NCBI GenBank assembly: GCA_964479585.1
Contig: CAYZMP010000001.1
Span: forward strand, 1-64,000
Reading direction: 5' to 3'
Source: UBA6182 sp964479585
GTDB lineage: Bacteria > Bacillota_I > Bacilli_A > Erysipelotrichales > Erysipelotrichaceae
Length of the DNA: 64,000 nucleotides
Made by a program: the position numbers and the translations under genes. A model generated the notes under the pieces. It worked only from the letters and a program-made list of their open reading frames with translations. It ran no database searches and was not told where the DNA came from. This document shows, piece after piece, positions 1 through 9,595 of the stretch (within the stretch, counting starts at the first letter, position 1; each line of letters opens with the position of its first letter).

Positions 1-2
1 TA

Positions 3-416
3 GAATATAAAAAAAGATTAAATAAACCATACGATATAACATGGATAGAACTTGCAGAAAGTAAAAGTAAAGCATCATCACAAAAACAACTCCAACAAAT
101 TATTGATGATGAGTCTAATCGTATAATAGAGAAATTAGACAGTAAAGATAGCGTAGTTTTATGTGATGTTGGTGGAAAAGCCATTAATTCAGAAGACTTC
201 AGCAAACTTATTGACGATAACTTTACATATAATACGTCCAATTTAGTGTTTGTTATTGGTGGATCACATGGTGTAAATGAAACAGTAAAAAAGCGGGCTA
301 ATACCCGCATAAGTTTTTCAAAGTTAACATTTCCACATCAGCTCTTTCGTGTAATACTAATTGAGCAAATATACAGAGCATATACCATAGCGTCTAACAT
401 TACTTATCATAAGTAA
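3..416 (+). CDS. rlmH: 23S rRNA pseudouridine(1915) N3-methyltransferase RlmH, 5'-truncated by the window edge
   Basis: The frame is open from base 3 to TAA 414-416 and gives 137 residues; the family is about 159, so roughly the first 20 are missing. RlmH is a SPOUT methyltransferase that methylates pseudouridine 1915 of 23S rRNA on assembled ribosomes. The C-terminal trefoil-knot motifs are clear: FVIGGSHGV for SAM binding, FPHQLFR, then EQIYRAYTI and the terminal YHK. The gene converges on the 4-TM gene and overlaps it by 17 bases. Both stop codons lie inside one hairpin. Only the missing N-terminus is uncertain. Confidence 0.95.
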   Translation, partial: EYKKRLNKPYDITWIELAESKSKASSQKQLQQIIDDESNRIIEKLDSKDSVVLCDVGGKAINSEDFSKLIDDNFTYNTSNLVFVIGGSHGVNETVKKRANTRISFSKLTFPHQLFRVILIEQIYRAYTIASNITYHK

Positions 417-425
417 TGTTTTTTT
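396..425 (+). terminator. Rho-independent terminator containing the rlmH stop codon
   Basis: An 11-bp perfect stem (396-406 with 410-420) has a 3-base loop and runs into T residues to 425. The rlmH TAA is in the right arm and the complement of the opposing gene's stop (400-402) is in the left arm. The T tract is only on the + side, so it acts mainly on rlmH. Confidence 0.8.
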
Positions 426-798
426 GTTTATGTTTATTAATAAAGAATAAAATAATCTCTACAAGTGCTCCAGTAACAATACCGATACCTAATACCATCA
501 TCATTTGTATTAGACCAATGAGCCCTTCCCATCCGGTCATGTCTGTGGATGATGTATAAAGCATCGTAGCAAATGCAGCCACATAACCTATGGTAAAAAT
601 AGTAAAACCAATTTTCCGTTTTAAAATAAAAAACACAACACTAATAATTGAGACTAGTAGTGAAAAAACACCAAATGCTAAGTAATTTTCCACTAGTATT
701 TCATTGTTTAATAACATTGAGACATTTATATACATTAAACCAAAAGTAACGATAAAAAATAACGCCCCCACCAAATAAACAATGTTTTTCGGCTTCAT
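400..798 (-). CDS. Small four-helix membrane protein of unknown function
   Basis: This 132-residue protein has four hydrophobic segments (about 6-30, 38-60, 64-84 and 92-118) and a Lys-rich cytoplasmic tail. A GGAGG site lies 9 bases before ATG 798. I do not recognise a named family. Its layout and several positions resemble the 123-residue protein at 30744-31115: EN before TM2, the basic RK after it, GYVAAFA against FYVVAYG, and TGALVEII against LVTLLYEG. The two may be paralogues. It is monocistronic and convergent with rlmH. Confidence 0.7.
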   Translation of the reverse strand: MKPKNIVYLVGALFFIVTFGLMYINVSMLLNNEILVENYLAFGVFSLLVSIISVVFFILKRKIGFTIFTIGYVAAFATMLYTSSTDMTGWEGLIGLIQMMMVLGIGIVTGALVEIILFFINKHKQKNITYDK

Positions 799-910
799 AG
801 AGTGGCCTCCTTTGATTTAAATAATAGCATATGAGAAGATAATGTAAACTAAAATAATCAAACTATTGCATAGGATAAGCTTTTAAAACCGAATGAAAAG
901 GTTTTCTTTA

Positions 911-939
911 TTGTTTTTAAGGTGAAAACCTTGTAAAAT
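911..939 (+). promoter_or_regulatory. Sigma-A type promoter of ptsH
   Basis: TTGTTT (911-916), a 17-base spacer, then TAAAAT (934-939). The start point would be near 946, followed by the GGAGG site at 953-957. Confidence 0.55.
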
Positions 940-965
940 GAAGTTATGATTCGGAGGTATTTTAC

Positions 966-1232
966 ATGGTTGAAGTTAAAGTAGTCGTAGTTGATCCTGT
1001 TGGGCTACATGCACGTCCAGCAACCGTTGCGGTTAATGCAGCGAGTAAGTTTAAAAGTGAAGTAAAGATTTCATTCAAAGGTAAGACAGTAAATATGAAA
1101 TCCATTATGGGTGTTATGTCATTGGGCATTCCAACTCAGTCAGAAGTCACAATTACTGCAGAAGGTGATGATGAACAAGATGCAGTAGATACAATCCAAG
1201 AAATCTTACGTACGCAAAAAGTAATCGATTAA
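966..1232 (+). CDS. ptsH: Phosphocarrier protein HPr
   Basis: HPr is the 88-residue phosphocarrier that passes phosphate from enzyme I to the sugar-specific EIIA proteins. His15 lies in GLHARPAT. Ser46 lies in NMKSIMGVMSLG, the regulatory site phosphorylated by HPr kinase in Firmicutes, so CcpA-type catabolite control is likely in this organism. Start ATG 966 is preceded by CGGAGGT. Enzyme I (ptsI) does not follow; the next genes are for glycogen breakdown, separated by a weak terminator. In E. coli HPr binds and stimulates glycogen phosphorylase, which makes this neighbourhood suggestive. Confidence 0.97.
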   Translation: MVEVKVVVVDPVGLHARPATVAVNAASKFKSEVKISFKGKTVNMKSIMGVMSLGIPTQSEVTITAEGDDEQDAVDTIQEILRTQKVID

Positions 1233-1244
1233 CATGAACGCATT

Positions 1245-1267
1245 AAAAGAAGAATGCTCTTCTTTTT
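1245..1267 (+). terminator. AT-rich hairpin after ptsH
   Basis: A 9-bp stem (1245-1253 with 1258-1266), a 4-base loop and a T-rich 3' side. There is hardly room for a new promoter before the next gene, so it may act as an attenuator with readthrough. Confidence 0.5.
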
Positions 1268-1288
1268 CTTTGAACGGGGGTGAAAACG

Positions 1289-2986
1289 TTGAGCAATCAA
1301 CGCTTTTATCGTTGGAAAAACTTTGAAAAGTTAGACAACGATTTAAAACAAGAATTAAATCAAATGAATGAAAAACAAATTGATGACGCTTTTACAGGTA
1401 AAGTTGCCTTTGGCACAGCTGGTATGCGTGGTCTTTTAGGTGCAGGAACGAATCGGTTAAACATATATACCATCAGAAAAGCAACGGTAGGTTTTGCGAA
1501 ATATTTAAAAGATATTGGTCAAGATCACAACAAAATTAATGTAGCCATTGCGTATGATAATCGTTACATGTCAAAAGAGTTTGCGTATGAATCCGCAAAA
1601 GTATTAGCAATGTATGACATTGGAAGTTTTGTGTATTCTTCGCTTCGTTCGACACCACAACTATCTTTTACAGTACGACATTTACGTTGTCTTGGTGGTA
1701 TTATGATTACCGCATCGCATAACCCAAAAGAGTATAATGGTTATAAGGTGTATGATCATACAGGTTGTCAAATTGTGCCTGATCAAGTGCAACGAATTAT
1801 TGATTATATTGATGAAATTGAAGATGAGTTAGACATTGAGATTGTATTAACCAACAAACAGAAAAATCTCATTCAACTTGTGGATAATGATGTGGATGGG
1901 GATTACAAAAACAGAGTGTTGGACATTCAATTAAGACCAGAAGTAGATAAGCAATTGCAATTTGTATTTTCCGCCCAACACGGTGCTGGATTTCCAACTG
2001 TGTTTGATGTTCTAAATGCTGCAGGTTACGATGTTTTACTAGAAGAAAAACAGTGTGTACCTGACCCTGCTTTTACACACACAAAAACACCAAATCCTGA
2101 AGAAGAAGATGCTTATATAGCTTCTATTGAGCTTGCGAAAGCCAATGATGCGGATGTCATATTAAGCACTGATCCAGATGCTGATCGGGTAGGTGTTGTC
2201 GTTAAACACAAGGGTGAGTATGTACTATTAAGTGGAAATCAAACAGGTTCTGTTTTATTAGAATACATTTTCTCGACGCTACATGAAAAGAAAATGATGC
2301 CACCTAATCCAGTAATGTTTAATACCATTGTAACTTCTGATTTAGGTGAAAAAGTCGCTAGTGCACATAATGTTCAAACAGAAAAAACATTAACAGGGTT
2401 CAAGTATATTGGCGAAAAGATTGAACAGTACACAAAAACAAAAGAAAAGACATTTGTTTTTGGATATGAAGAAAGTTATGGTTATTTAATTGAACCTTTT
2501 GTGCGGGATAAAGATGCAGTGCAAGCGTGTTTAATGATTGCTGAAGCTGCAAGTTATTATCACTCAAAACAAAAGACACTCGTTGATGTACTTGAAGATT
2601 TATACAAAAAGCATCAAACATACCTTGAAGAACAAACTTCATTAACATTGCAAGGTGTTAAAGGAAGTGAACGTATTAGTGCGATAATGAAACACTTTAG
2701 AAATAATCCATTACAAAAAGTTGCGCAAGTTCATGTAATGGCTAGTGAAGATTATTTAATGCAAAAACGTTTTAGCAATAACCAAGTTAATGACATTGTC
2801 GGTTATGACAAATCTGATGTTATTAAGTTATTTTTAGAAGATGGTTCATGGATAGCAATCCGACCATCAGGAACAGAACCAAAGTGCAAGTTCTATTATT
2901 GTATTGTCGGAAACGATGAAAAAGAGGTTCACCAAAAGTTCATTGACTATGATAATTTTATTCAAAAAGAAATTGAAAAAGTATAG
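1289..2986 (+). CDS. Phosphoglucomutase/phosphomannomutase (phosphohexose mutase family)
   Basis: Interconverts glucose-1-phosphate and glucose-6-phosphate, joining glycogen turnover to glycolysis. About 565 residues. All four family signatures are present: phosphoserine loop TASHNPKEYNG near residue 143, metal loop DPDADR near 295, sugar loop GYEESYG near 392 and phosphate loop RPSGTEPK near 525. I chose TTG 1289 because GGGGGTGA (1276-1283) lies 5 bases upstream. GTG 1280 is in frame but overlaps that site and would leave no SD. It is cytoplasmic and first of the phosphoglucomutase-glgB-glgP run. A PgcA/Pgm2-type name is possible; the exact substrate preference is not visible. Confidence 0.93.
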   Translation: MSNQRFYRWKNFEKLDNDLKQELNQMNEKQIDDAFTGKVAFGTAGMRGLLGAGTNRLNIYTIRKATVGFAKYLKDIGQDHNKINVAIAYDNRYMSKEFAYESAKVLAMYDIGSFVYSSLRSTPQLSFTVRHLRCLGGIMITASHNPKEYNGYKVYDHTGCQIVPDQVQRIIDYIDEIEDELDIEIVLTNKQKNLIQLVDNDVDGDYKNRVLDIQLRPEVDKQLQFVFSAQHGAGFPTVFDVLNAAGYDVLLEEKQCVPDPAFTHTKTPNPEEEDAYIASIELAKANDADVILSTDPDADRVGVVVKHKGEYVLLSGNQTGSVLLEYIFSTLHEKKMMPPNPVMFNTIVTSDLGEKVASAHNVQTEKTLTGFKYIGEKIEQYTKTKEKTFVFGYEESYGYLIEPFVRDKDAVQACLMIAEAASYYHSKQKTLVDVLEDLYKKHQTYLEEQTSLTLQGVKGSERISAIMKHFRNNPLQKVAQVHVMASEDYLMQKRFSNNQVNDIVGYDKSDVIKLFLEDGSWIAIRPSGTEPKCKFYYCIVGNDEKEVHQKFIDYDNFIQKEIEKV

Positions 2987-3004
2987 GTTTCCTATGCTTT
3001 TTTT
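2976..3004 (+). terminator. Hairpin overlapping the mutase stop codon
   Basis: A 12-base arm (2976-2987), TTT loop and matching arm from 2991 with one G-T pair, running into seven Ts. TAG 2984-2986 lies in the left arm. Confidence 0.65.
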
Positions 3005-3027
3005 ATCCGTTGAGAAGGAGGGGTTTT

Positions 3028-4863
3028 ATGTTACAAGCAAGTTTATACAACCAGTTTTTTGAAGGTCATTGTTTGGATGCTCATCAGATCTTTGGTGCTC
3101 ACTTTGCTTATGAAGGTTGTTCAGGAGTTCGTTTTAGTGTGTATGCACCTCATGCGAGAAATGTTCAGGTCGTTGGTAATTTTAATAACTGGAATGGACA
3201 ACATCATTTTATGGAAAAGATTTCTGATAAAGGAGTATGGTCTTTGTTTGTTCCAAATGTGGTGGAATGGAGCTTGTACAAATACCTTATAGAGGATGCT
3301 CATGGTAATTGGTTAGAAAAATCTGATCCCTTTGCCTTTTCAAGTGAAGTGCGCCCAAAACATGCTTCATTAGTCGTGAATTTAAGAGATTTTTCATGGG
3401 AAGATCACATGTGGATGTACTATCGTCAAAAAAACATACATAAACCACTTAACATTTATGAACTACATGTTGGATCATGGAGGAAAAAACATGGTCATGA
3501 GTGGTTAAATTATGAAGATCTAAAAAGAGAGTTAATTCCTTACATTAAAGAAAGTGGATACACGCACATTGAGTTAATGCCTTTAAATGAACATCCTTTT
3601 GATGGTTCTTGGGGGTATCAACCAACTGGTTATTTTAGTGCCACATCTCGTTATGGAACACCAAAACAACTGATGGCTTTTATTAATGAATGCCATATGC
3701 ATGATATAGGGGTTATATTAGACTTTGTTCCAGTTCATTTTGTTAAAGATGCTCATGGGCTTGCGAAGTTTGATGGCACACCACTTTATGAATACCCTAA
3801 TGAACAAGATGCAAATAGCCCTTGGGATACACTTATGTTTGATTTATGGAAAGAAGAAGTACGTAGTTTCTTAATGTCAGCGGCTTCCTTTTGGTTTGAT
3901 GTGTATCATATTGATGGAATCCGTGTGGATGCTGTTGCTAATGTTATTTTCTGGCAAGGTAATAAAAATAGTGGGGTTAATGAAGGTGCAGTCGCCTTTA
4001 TTCGTCGGATGAACTATCACTTAAGTGAACGTTATCCTAATGCCATTCTTATTGCAGAAGACTCATCAGATTACACCAATGTCACAAAACCAACCTTTGA
4101 TATGGGTTTAGGGTTTGATTATAAATGGGATTTAGGTTGGATGAATGATACACTAAAATACTATGCGATTGATCCAATTTATCGTAAATACCACCATCAT
4201 CAACTAACCTTTAGCATGGCATATTTTTATTCAGAGAAATTCATTTTACCACTATCGCATGATGAGGTTGTCCACTCAAAAGGGACTATACTAAATAAGA
4301 TGTGGGGAAGTTATGATCAGAAATTTTCTCAAGCAAGAAATTTGTATGCATACATGATGGCTCATCCAGGTAAAAAGTTAACCTTTATGGGAAATGAGCT
4401 AGGACATTTTAGTGAATGGGATGAAAACAAAGAACTTGATTGGCATTTACTACAATACACTCGGCATAACGCCTTTAACCGCTTTATTGTAGATCTTAAC
4501 CATATTTATAATCATCATTCTTGTTTAAGTCGATTTGATTATGAACATCGTGGATTTTCGTGGATTGACGCTGATAATGCAAACCAGTCCATCTACTCGT
4601 TTTATCGTGAAGATGAAAAGAGTATTATTGTCGTTATCTTAAATATGACTCCAGAGTCATATGAACATTATCAAATAGGTGTTCCAGTCGCAGGTGAGTA
4701 CATCGAGTTAATTAATTCAGAAAAAGATATTTATGAAGGATGTAACATGTGTAATTTCGAGCCTGTGCACAGTTATGAGCAATCAACACATGGGTTTAAT
4801 CAAACCATTAATGTTCGTATCGCACCATTTGCGGCAATCTATTTTGAGGTGTGTAAAAATTAA
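3028..4863 (+). CDS. glgB: 1,4-alpha-glucan (glycogen) branching enzyme, GH13
   Basis: Transfers alpha-1,4 chains to alpha-1,6 positions to branch glycogen. 611 residues: an N-terminal CBM48 (VQVVGNFNNWNG near 47-58), a GH13 barrel and a C-terminal beta domain. Catalytic residues are visible: nucleophile Asp301 in GIRVDAV, acid Glu344 in IAEDSS and Asp412 in LSHDEVVH. Also typical of GlgB are DFVPVHF and GYQPTGYFSATSRYG. ATG 3028 follows AAGGAGGGG; an upstream in-frame TTG (3010) has no SD. A fresh promoter separates it from glgP. Confidence 0.96.
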   Translation: MLQASLYNQFFEGHCLDAHQIFGAHFAYEGCSGVRFSVYAPHARNVQVVGNFNNWNGQHHFMEKISDKGVWSLFVPNVVEWSLYKYLIEDAHGNWLEKSDPFAFSSEVRPKHASLVVNLRDFSWEDHMWMYYRQKNIHKPLNIYELHVGSWRKKHGHEWLNYEDLKRELIPYIKESGYTHIELMPLNEHPFDGSWGYQPTGYFSATSRYGTPKQLMAFINECHMHDIGVILDFVPVHFVKDAHGLAKFDGTPLYEYPNEQDANSPWDTLMFDLWKEEVRSFLMSAASFWFDVYHIDGIRVDAVANVIFWQGNKNSGVNEGAVAFIRRMNYHLSERYPNAILIAEDSSDYTNVTKPTFDMGLGFDYKWDLGWMNDTLKYYAIDPIYRKYHHHQLTFSMAYFYSEKFILPLSHDEVVHSKGTILNKMWGSYDQKFSQARNLYAYMMAHPGKKLTFMGNELGHFSEWDENKELDWHLLQYTRHNAFNRFIVDLNHIYNHHSCLSRFDYEHRGFSWIDADNANQSIYSFYREDEKSIIVVILNMTPESYEHYQIGVPVAGEYIELINSEKDIYEGCNMCNFEPVHSYEQSTHGFNQTINVRIAPFAAIYFEVCKN

Positions 4864-4868
4864 CTAAA

Positions 4869-4897
4869 TTGTGTTTGCACGTATAATCAGTTATAAT
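4869..4897 (+). promoter_or_regulatory. Promoter of glgP
   Basis: TTGTGT (4869-4874), 17 bases, then TATAAT (4892-4897). A second TATAAT lies at 4882-4887. It lets glgP be expressed apart from glgB. Confidence 0.6.
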
Positions 4898-4921
4898 AAG
4901 CAAGGGTTTTTAGGAGGCATT

Positions 4922-7321
4922 ATGTTTCAAAACAAACATGAATTTAAGCGCGATTTTATTCAGCGTGTCGAGGAGACGTATGGTCGCTCGATTGCACAAT
5001 CGCATAAAACAGAACGATACATTGTATTAGGTGAAATGGTAAGAGACTATGCATCCATTCACTGGAAGTCAAACAAAGAGAAAATTGCTGAAATAGGCGC
5101 AAAGCAAATGTATTATTTTTCCATGGAGTTTCTCATTGGGCGTTTGCTTACAAGCAATTTAATGAACTTAGGTATTTATGATACTGTTAAAGAAGGTTTA
5201 GAAGAACTGTCCATAAATATTAATGAGTTAGAAGAACTAGAGTCTGATGCAGGACTTGGAAATGGTGGACTAGGTCGTTTAGCAGCTTGCTTTATGGATT
5301 CACTAGCATCATTATCATTACCAGGTCATGGGATTACACTTCGCTATGAGTATGGGTTGTTTCAACAAAAAATAGTGAATGGTTATCAAGTAGAAGTACC
5401 TGATCAATGGTTACGACTTGGTAATGTGTGGGAAATCCGCAAACCAAAACATGCAGTGGATGTAAAGTTTTGGGGTCGCATAGAAATGCGCAAAGATGAA
5501 AACGGTAAACTAATCTTTGATCATGTGGATGCAGAACATGTGCGTGCTGTACCTTATGATATGCCAATAGTAGGTAAAGAGACCGACCAAACAAACACAT
5601 TGCGTTTATGGGGTGCTGAGGCATCGGATATTTTACCTAAGAAAAAAGATTTTAGACAATACATTACGGAAGTAAATGAAATTACACAAAACGTATATCC
5701 TGATGATTCTACCGAACATGGAAGATTTTTACGTCTTAAACAACAATACTTCTTTGTAAGTGCTGGATTGATGGCACTTATTAAAGCACATTTACGTGTG
5801 TATGATTCATTGGATAACTTCCATGAAAAGATTGCCATTCAATTAAATGATACCCATCCTGTGTTAGCTATTCCAGAATTAATGAGAATACTAATGGATG
5901 AGTTTGATTATGTGTGGGATGATGCATTTGATATCGTTAAAAAGACAATTGCATACACTAACCACACCTTATTAGCAGAAGCATTAGAGCGTTGGCCAAT
6001 ACATTATATTCAAACATTACTACCACGTGTGTATATGATCATTGAAGAAATCAATCGTCGATTTGTAAGTGATCTACGTAAGCAACATCCAAACGATAGT
6101 AATTTACAACATCAACTATCAATTATAAAAGATGGTCAAGTTCATATGGCTCACTTGGCTGTTGTTGGTGCTTATTCAGTTAATGGTGTGGCTAAGTTGC
6201 ATTCAGATATCTTAATGAGTGATGTCATGAAAGACTTCCATGAATTATACCCAGGAAAATTCAATAATAAAACCAACGGTATTACACATCGTCGTTGGTT
6301 AACATACACTAATCCACAACTTCATGCTTTACTAAATGATACTATTGGGGATGAGTATGTGTATGAACCAAGTAAACTTGAAGTACTAATGAAGTTTGTT
6401 GATGATGAGAATGTTCAAGCAAAATTCTTAAAAGTTAAAACAGAACGTAAAGAAATATTAGCGAAAAAAGTAAAAGAATGGACCAACATCGATATTGATC
6501 CAACATCGATCTTTGATGTACAAGCTAAACGATTGCATGCATACAAGCGTCAATTGTTAAATGCATTGCACATTATGTATTTGGTGAATGAAATAAAAGA
6601 AAATCCAGATTTTGATATGCACCCAGTAACTTTTATCTTTGCGGCAAAAGCAGCACCAAGTTATTACTTTGCGAAGAAGGTAATTAAGCTTATTAACTCT
6701 ATTGCAGAGGTAGTGAACAATGATGAACGTTTAAGCAAGTTTATTAAAGTTGTGTTTATTCCTAACTACAATGTCACTATCGCTGAGTATCTAATGAACG
6801 CAGCAGATGTAAGTGAGCAAATTTCAACAGCTGGTAAAGAAGCAAGTGGTACCGGAAACATGAAATTTATGATGAATGGTGCCCTAACACTTGGTACACT
6901 TGATGGTGCTAATGTTGAGATTGATAAACTAGTAACTCGAGAAAATACCGTGATTTTTGGACTTGATGTGGATCAAGTAAATGCACACCGTAAAAATGGA
7001 TACGATGCATTTGCAGAATTAAACAAGCAACCAAAACTTAAAAAGGTAGTAGAATCGTTGATTGCTCCTGTGTATCATACTAACAAAGATGAGTTTAAAG
7101 TTATTTATGATGAACTAATGTATCGTAACGATGAGTATTTCTTATTAGCTGATTTTGATGGCTATGTTAAAGCACACCTAGAAGTTCAAAAACGCTATCA
7201 AGATAAATCATACTGGGCAAAAATGTGTTTAGTTAATATTGCTCAATCCGGATTCTTTTCTAGTGATCGTACGATTACTCAATATGCTAATGAGATTTGG
7301 AAGATTTATCCACTAAAGTAA
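4922..7321 (+). CDS. glgP: Glycogen/maltodextrin phosphorylase
   Basis: A PLP-dependent GT35 enzyme that releases glucose-1-phosphate from alpha-1,4-glucans. 799 residues, the usual family length. The PLP signature EASGTGNMKFMMNGA carries the cofactor lysine near residue 648. GNGGLGRLAACFMDS, the NDTHP loop and TNGITHRRWL are also family hallmarks. ATG 4922 follows TAGGAGG; the frame is open further upstream but has no SD there. Cytoplasmic. The product feeds the upstream mutase. A terminator follows. Confidence 0.97.
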   Translation: MFQNKHEFKRDFIQRVEETYGRSIAQSHKTERYIVLGEMVRDYASIHWKSNKEKIAEIGAKQMYYFSMEFLIGRLLTSNLMNLGIYDTVKEGLEELSININELEELESDAGLGNGGLGRLAACFMDSLASLSLPGHGITLRYEYGLFQQKIVNGYQVEVPDQWLRLGNVWEIRKPKHAVDVKFWGRIEMRKDENGKLIFDHVDAEHVRAVPYDMPIVGKETDQTNTLRLWGAEASDILPKKKDFRQYITEVNEITQNVYPDDSTEHGRFLRLKQQYFFVSAGLMALIKAHLRVYDSLDNFHEKIAIQLNDTHPVLAIPELMRILMDEFDYVWDDAFDIVKKTIAYTNHTLLAEALERWPIHYIQTLLPRVYMIIEEINRRFVSDLRKQHPNDSNLQHQLSIIKDGQVHMAHLAVVGAYSVNGVAKLHSDILMSDVMKDFHELYPGKFNNKTNGITHRRWLTYTNPQLHALLNDTIGDEYVYEPSKLEVLMKFVDDENVQAKFLKVKTERKEILAKKVKEWTNIDIDPTSIFDVQAKRLHAYKRQLLNALHIMYLVNEIKENPDFDMHPVTFIFAAKAAPSYYFAKKVIKLINSIAEVVNNDERLSKFIKVVFIPNYNVTIAEYLMNAADVSEQISTAGKEASGTGNMKFMMNGALTLGTLDGANVEIDKLVTRENTVIFGLDVDQVNAHRKNGYDAFAELNKQPKLKKVVESLIAPVYHTNKDEFKVIYDELMYRNDEYFLLADFDGYVKAHLEVQKRYQDKSYWAKMCLVNIAQSGFFSSDRTITQYANEIWKIYPLK

Positions 7322-7327
7322 CAATGG

Positions 7328-7352
7328 AGCCTTGTATAAAGCAAGGCTTTTT
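7328..7352 (+). terminator. Terminator after glgP
   Basis: A 7-bp GC-containing stem (7328-7334 with 7342-7348), a 7-base loop and a T tract. Confidence 0.8.
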
Positions 7353-7390
7353 ATTTTTAAGGAAAAATACAAAAGCAATCAAAAAGATTG

Positions 7391-7420
7391 TTGAACATAA
7401 GTATGTTTATACTGTATGAT
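7391..7420 (+). promoter_or_regulatory. Promoter of the pullulanase gene
   Basis: TTGAAC (7391-7396), 18 bases, then TATGAT (7415-7420), about 20 bases before the start codon. Confidence 0.5.
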
Positions 7421-7438
7421 GTGTATTAAGGTGACTTT

Positions 7439-9577
7439 ATGAGAAAAGAGAAAAGATTTGAAGCACATTTGGATGATTTTAACACCATTACAGTGTATTT
7501 GTCCAAACAGTTCTATCAAGGAAAAAGTGATGTTTTTTATGCCCGTGAAGAAGATGGTACGTTGCATAAGTTAAGCATTAAATACAATGAAAACACATCG
7601 AATGACTATAGTAAATACATAGTTAGCGATTGTGAATTTATCGAATTTGGGAAATATTACGACATTGTCGAACAACATGGTTTAACAACGCCGTTGCAAA
7701 TTGGGCTTGTTGTTAAAAAGGATGCTTTTGACAAGATGTTTTATTATGACAAAAATGACTTAGGTGTAACTGTTAACAATGATCAAACAAGCTTTGCAGT
7801 GTGGGCACCAACCGCAATACAAGTTTTTGTAAAGGTAGAAGTTGATGAAGAAGTAAGCACATACGCATTAAAACGACATGATAAAGGTGTGTTTAAAACT
7901 ACCGTTAATAACAACTTGCATTTAGCAAACTACACATATTTAGTGTTTGTTAATGGTGTTTATAATGAAAGCATAGACCCGTATGCAATCGCATCCACTG
8001 CCAATGGTACAAAGAGTGTTGTTGTGGATAAAAATCAGTGTGATGTAGATTTATTCAATGAATCATTAACACCACTAAAATCAATGACGGATGCTATTAT
8101 TTATGAGACATCAGTTCGAGATTTTACAAGTGATGAAAACACATCACACAAACACAAAAGAACGTATGCTGGATTTATCGAAAGAAACACTACAACCCCT
8201 CAAAACACAAAAACAGGGTTTGACTATATGTTGGATTTAGGAATAACACACATTCAGTTAATGCCAGTGTATGATTTTGCGACGATTGATGAAAAAAACA
8301 TTGATGTGTTTTATAACTGGGGTTATGATCCTCATCAATACAATGTACCAGAAGGAAGTTATGCAACAAATGTGGATGATCCTTTATCTCGAATTAGAGA
8401 ACTAAAACAGCTTGTAAGTGAATGTCACAAACATGATTTACGTGTAGTAATGGATGTTGTGTACAATCATGTTTATGATATGCATCGTTCATCCTTTGAA
8501 AAGATTGTGCCATATTATTATTTTAGAAGAAGTGAATCTGGAGCGATATCTAATGGTTCATTTTGTGAGAATGATGTGGATAGCAATCGATTAATGGTTC
8601 GTAAATACATTGTCGACTCATGCAAAATGTGGGTTACTGATTATGGCATGGATGGGTTTCGTTTTGATTTAATGGGAATATTAGATGTTGATACGATGAA
8701 CATTATTGATAAAGAAGTTAGAAAGATTAAAAAAGACATTGTTCTTTATGGTGAAGGTTGGAATATGCCAACAATTTTAGATCACCATAAAAAAGCCATG
8801 CGTGAAAATCAGCATAAAATGAAAAATATTGGTCATTTTAATGACTTCTATCGTGATCATGTCAAGGGTAGAACTGCAGAGCATGAAATTAGTGTAAAAG
8901 GATATTGTAGTGGTGATGTGAATTATCAAGAGGCAATGAAAATGTGTTTGGTTGGAAACACATTAGAAGAACCTTTTGTGCATTTGTTTGATTCACCAAC
9001 AAAATCAATCAATTATGTAGAATGCCATGACAATCGAACATCATGGGACAAGCTTAAAGCATGTTGTAAAGAAGATGTTCGAGAAATTCGTATACGAAAA
9101 CACAAAATGATGATTGGTTCTATTATGGTTTCTATGGGGGTTCCATTTCTACATTCTGGACAAGAGTTTTGTCGCACCAAAAATGGTGATCACAATAGTT
9201 TTTTAAGTGGCGATTTAATCAATAAAATGGATTGGCAACGGAAAGATCGTTATCAAGAAGTTGTTAACTATACAAAAGATATGATTGCACTTAGAAAAAC
9301 ATTTTCAGTATTACGCTTTAAAGAAACTAAAGAGATAAAAAAACACGTATACTTTCAAGATTTAGAAAATAACGTGTTGTTGTATGGATTTAAAGATGTA
9401 TCAAAATACATCGATTATAATGAACTGCTTATCTTTTTTAATCCTACAAAAGAAGTCGTTTATCATTGTTTGGATGGAGATGGAACACTTATTGCTAATG
9501 AAGCAGGTTTGATTGAACAAATTCAAGTTCAATGTGTAACCATTAACCCTCACACAATGGTCGTTGTGGCGAAATAA
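7439..9577 (+). CDS. pulA: Type I pullulanase (glycogen/limit-dextrin debranching), GH13
   Basis: Hydrolyses alpha-1,6 branches in glycogen and limit dextrins. 712 residues with no signal peptide, so it works in the cytoplasm with GlgP. An N-terminal beta domain is followed by CBM48 (about 107-190) and a GH13 barrel. The type I signature YNWGYDP is at 292-298. Nucleophile Asp410 is in DGFRFDLMG, acid Glu439 in YGEGW, and the third acid lies in VECHDN. The start follows AAGGTGAC. It ends with no gap before the stop of the convergent GH13 gene. Confidence 0.94.
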   Translation: MRKEKRFEAHLDDFNTITVYLSKQFYQGKSDVFYAREEDGTLHKLSIKYNENTSNDYSKYIVSDCEFIEFGKYYDIVEQHGLTTPLQIGLVVKKDAFDKMFYYDKNDLGVTVNNDQTSFAVWAPTAIQVFVKVEVDEEVSTYALKRHDKGVFKTTVNNNLHLANYTYLVFVNGVYNESIDPYAIASTANGTKSVVVDKNQCDVDLFNESLTPLKSMTDAIIYETSVRDFTSDENTSHKHKRTYAGFIERNTTTPQNTKTGFDYMLDLGITHIQLMPVYDFATIDEKNIDVFYNWGYDPHQYNVPEGSYATNVDDPLSRIRELKQLVSECHKHDLRVVMDVVYNHVYDMHRSSFEKIVPYYYFRRSESGAISNGSFCENDVDSNRLMVRKYIVDSCKMWVTDYGMDGFRFDLMGILDVDTMNIIDKEVRKIKKDIVLYGEGWNMPTILDHHKKAMRENQHKMKNIGHFNDFYRDHVKGRTAEHEISVKGYCSGDVNYQEAMKMCLVGNTLEEPFVHLFDSPTKSINYVECHDNRTSWDKLKACCKEDVREIRIRKHKMMIGSIMVSMGVPFLHSGQEFCRTKNGDHNSFLSGDLINKMDWQRKDRYQEVVNYTKDMIALRKTFSVLRFKETKEIKKHVYFQDLENNVLLYGFKDVSKYIDYNELLIFFNPTKEVVYHCLDGDGTLIANEAGLIEQIQVQCVTINPHTMVVVAK

Positions 9578-9595
9578 CTAGTTACTTGTTATTTC
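9571..9595. terminator. Weak shared hairpin between convergent genes
   Basis: GAAATAAC (9571-9578) pairs with GTTATTTC (9588-9595) around a 9-base loop. It contains the pulA stop codon. AT-rich with no long T tract, so termination is doubtful. Confidence 0.35.

Noticed and set aside
1281..1294. TGAAAACGTTGAGC looks like a catabolite-responsive (cre) element
   Set aside because: It matches only part of the consensus, its 3' end is wrong, and it overlaps the SD and start codon of the mutase gene.
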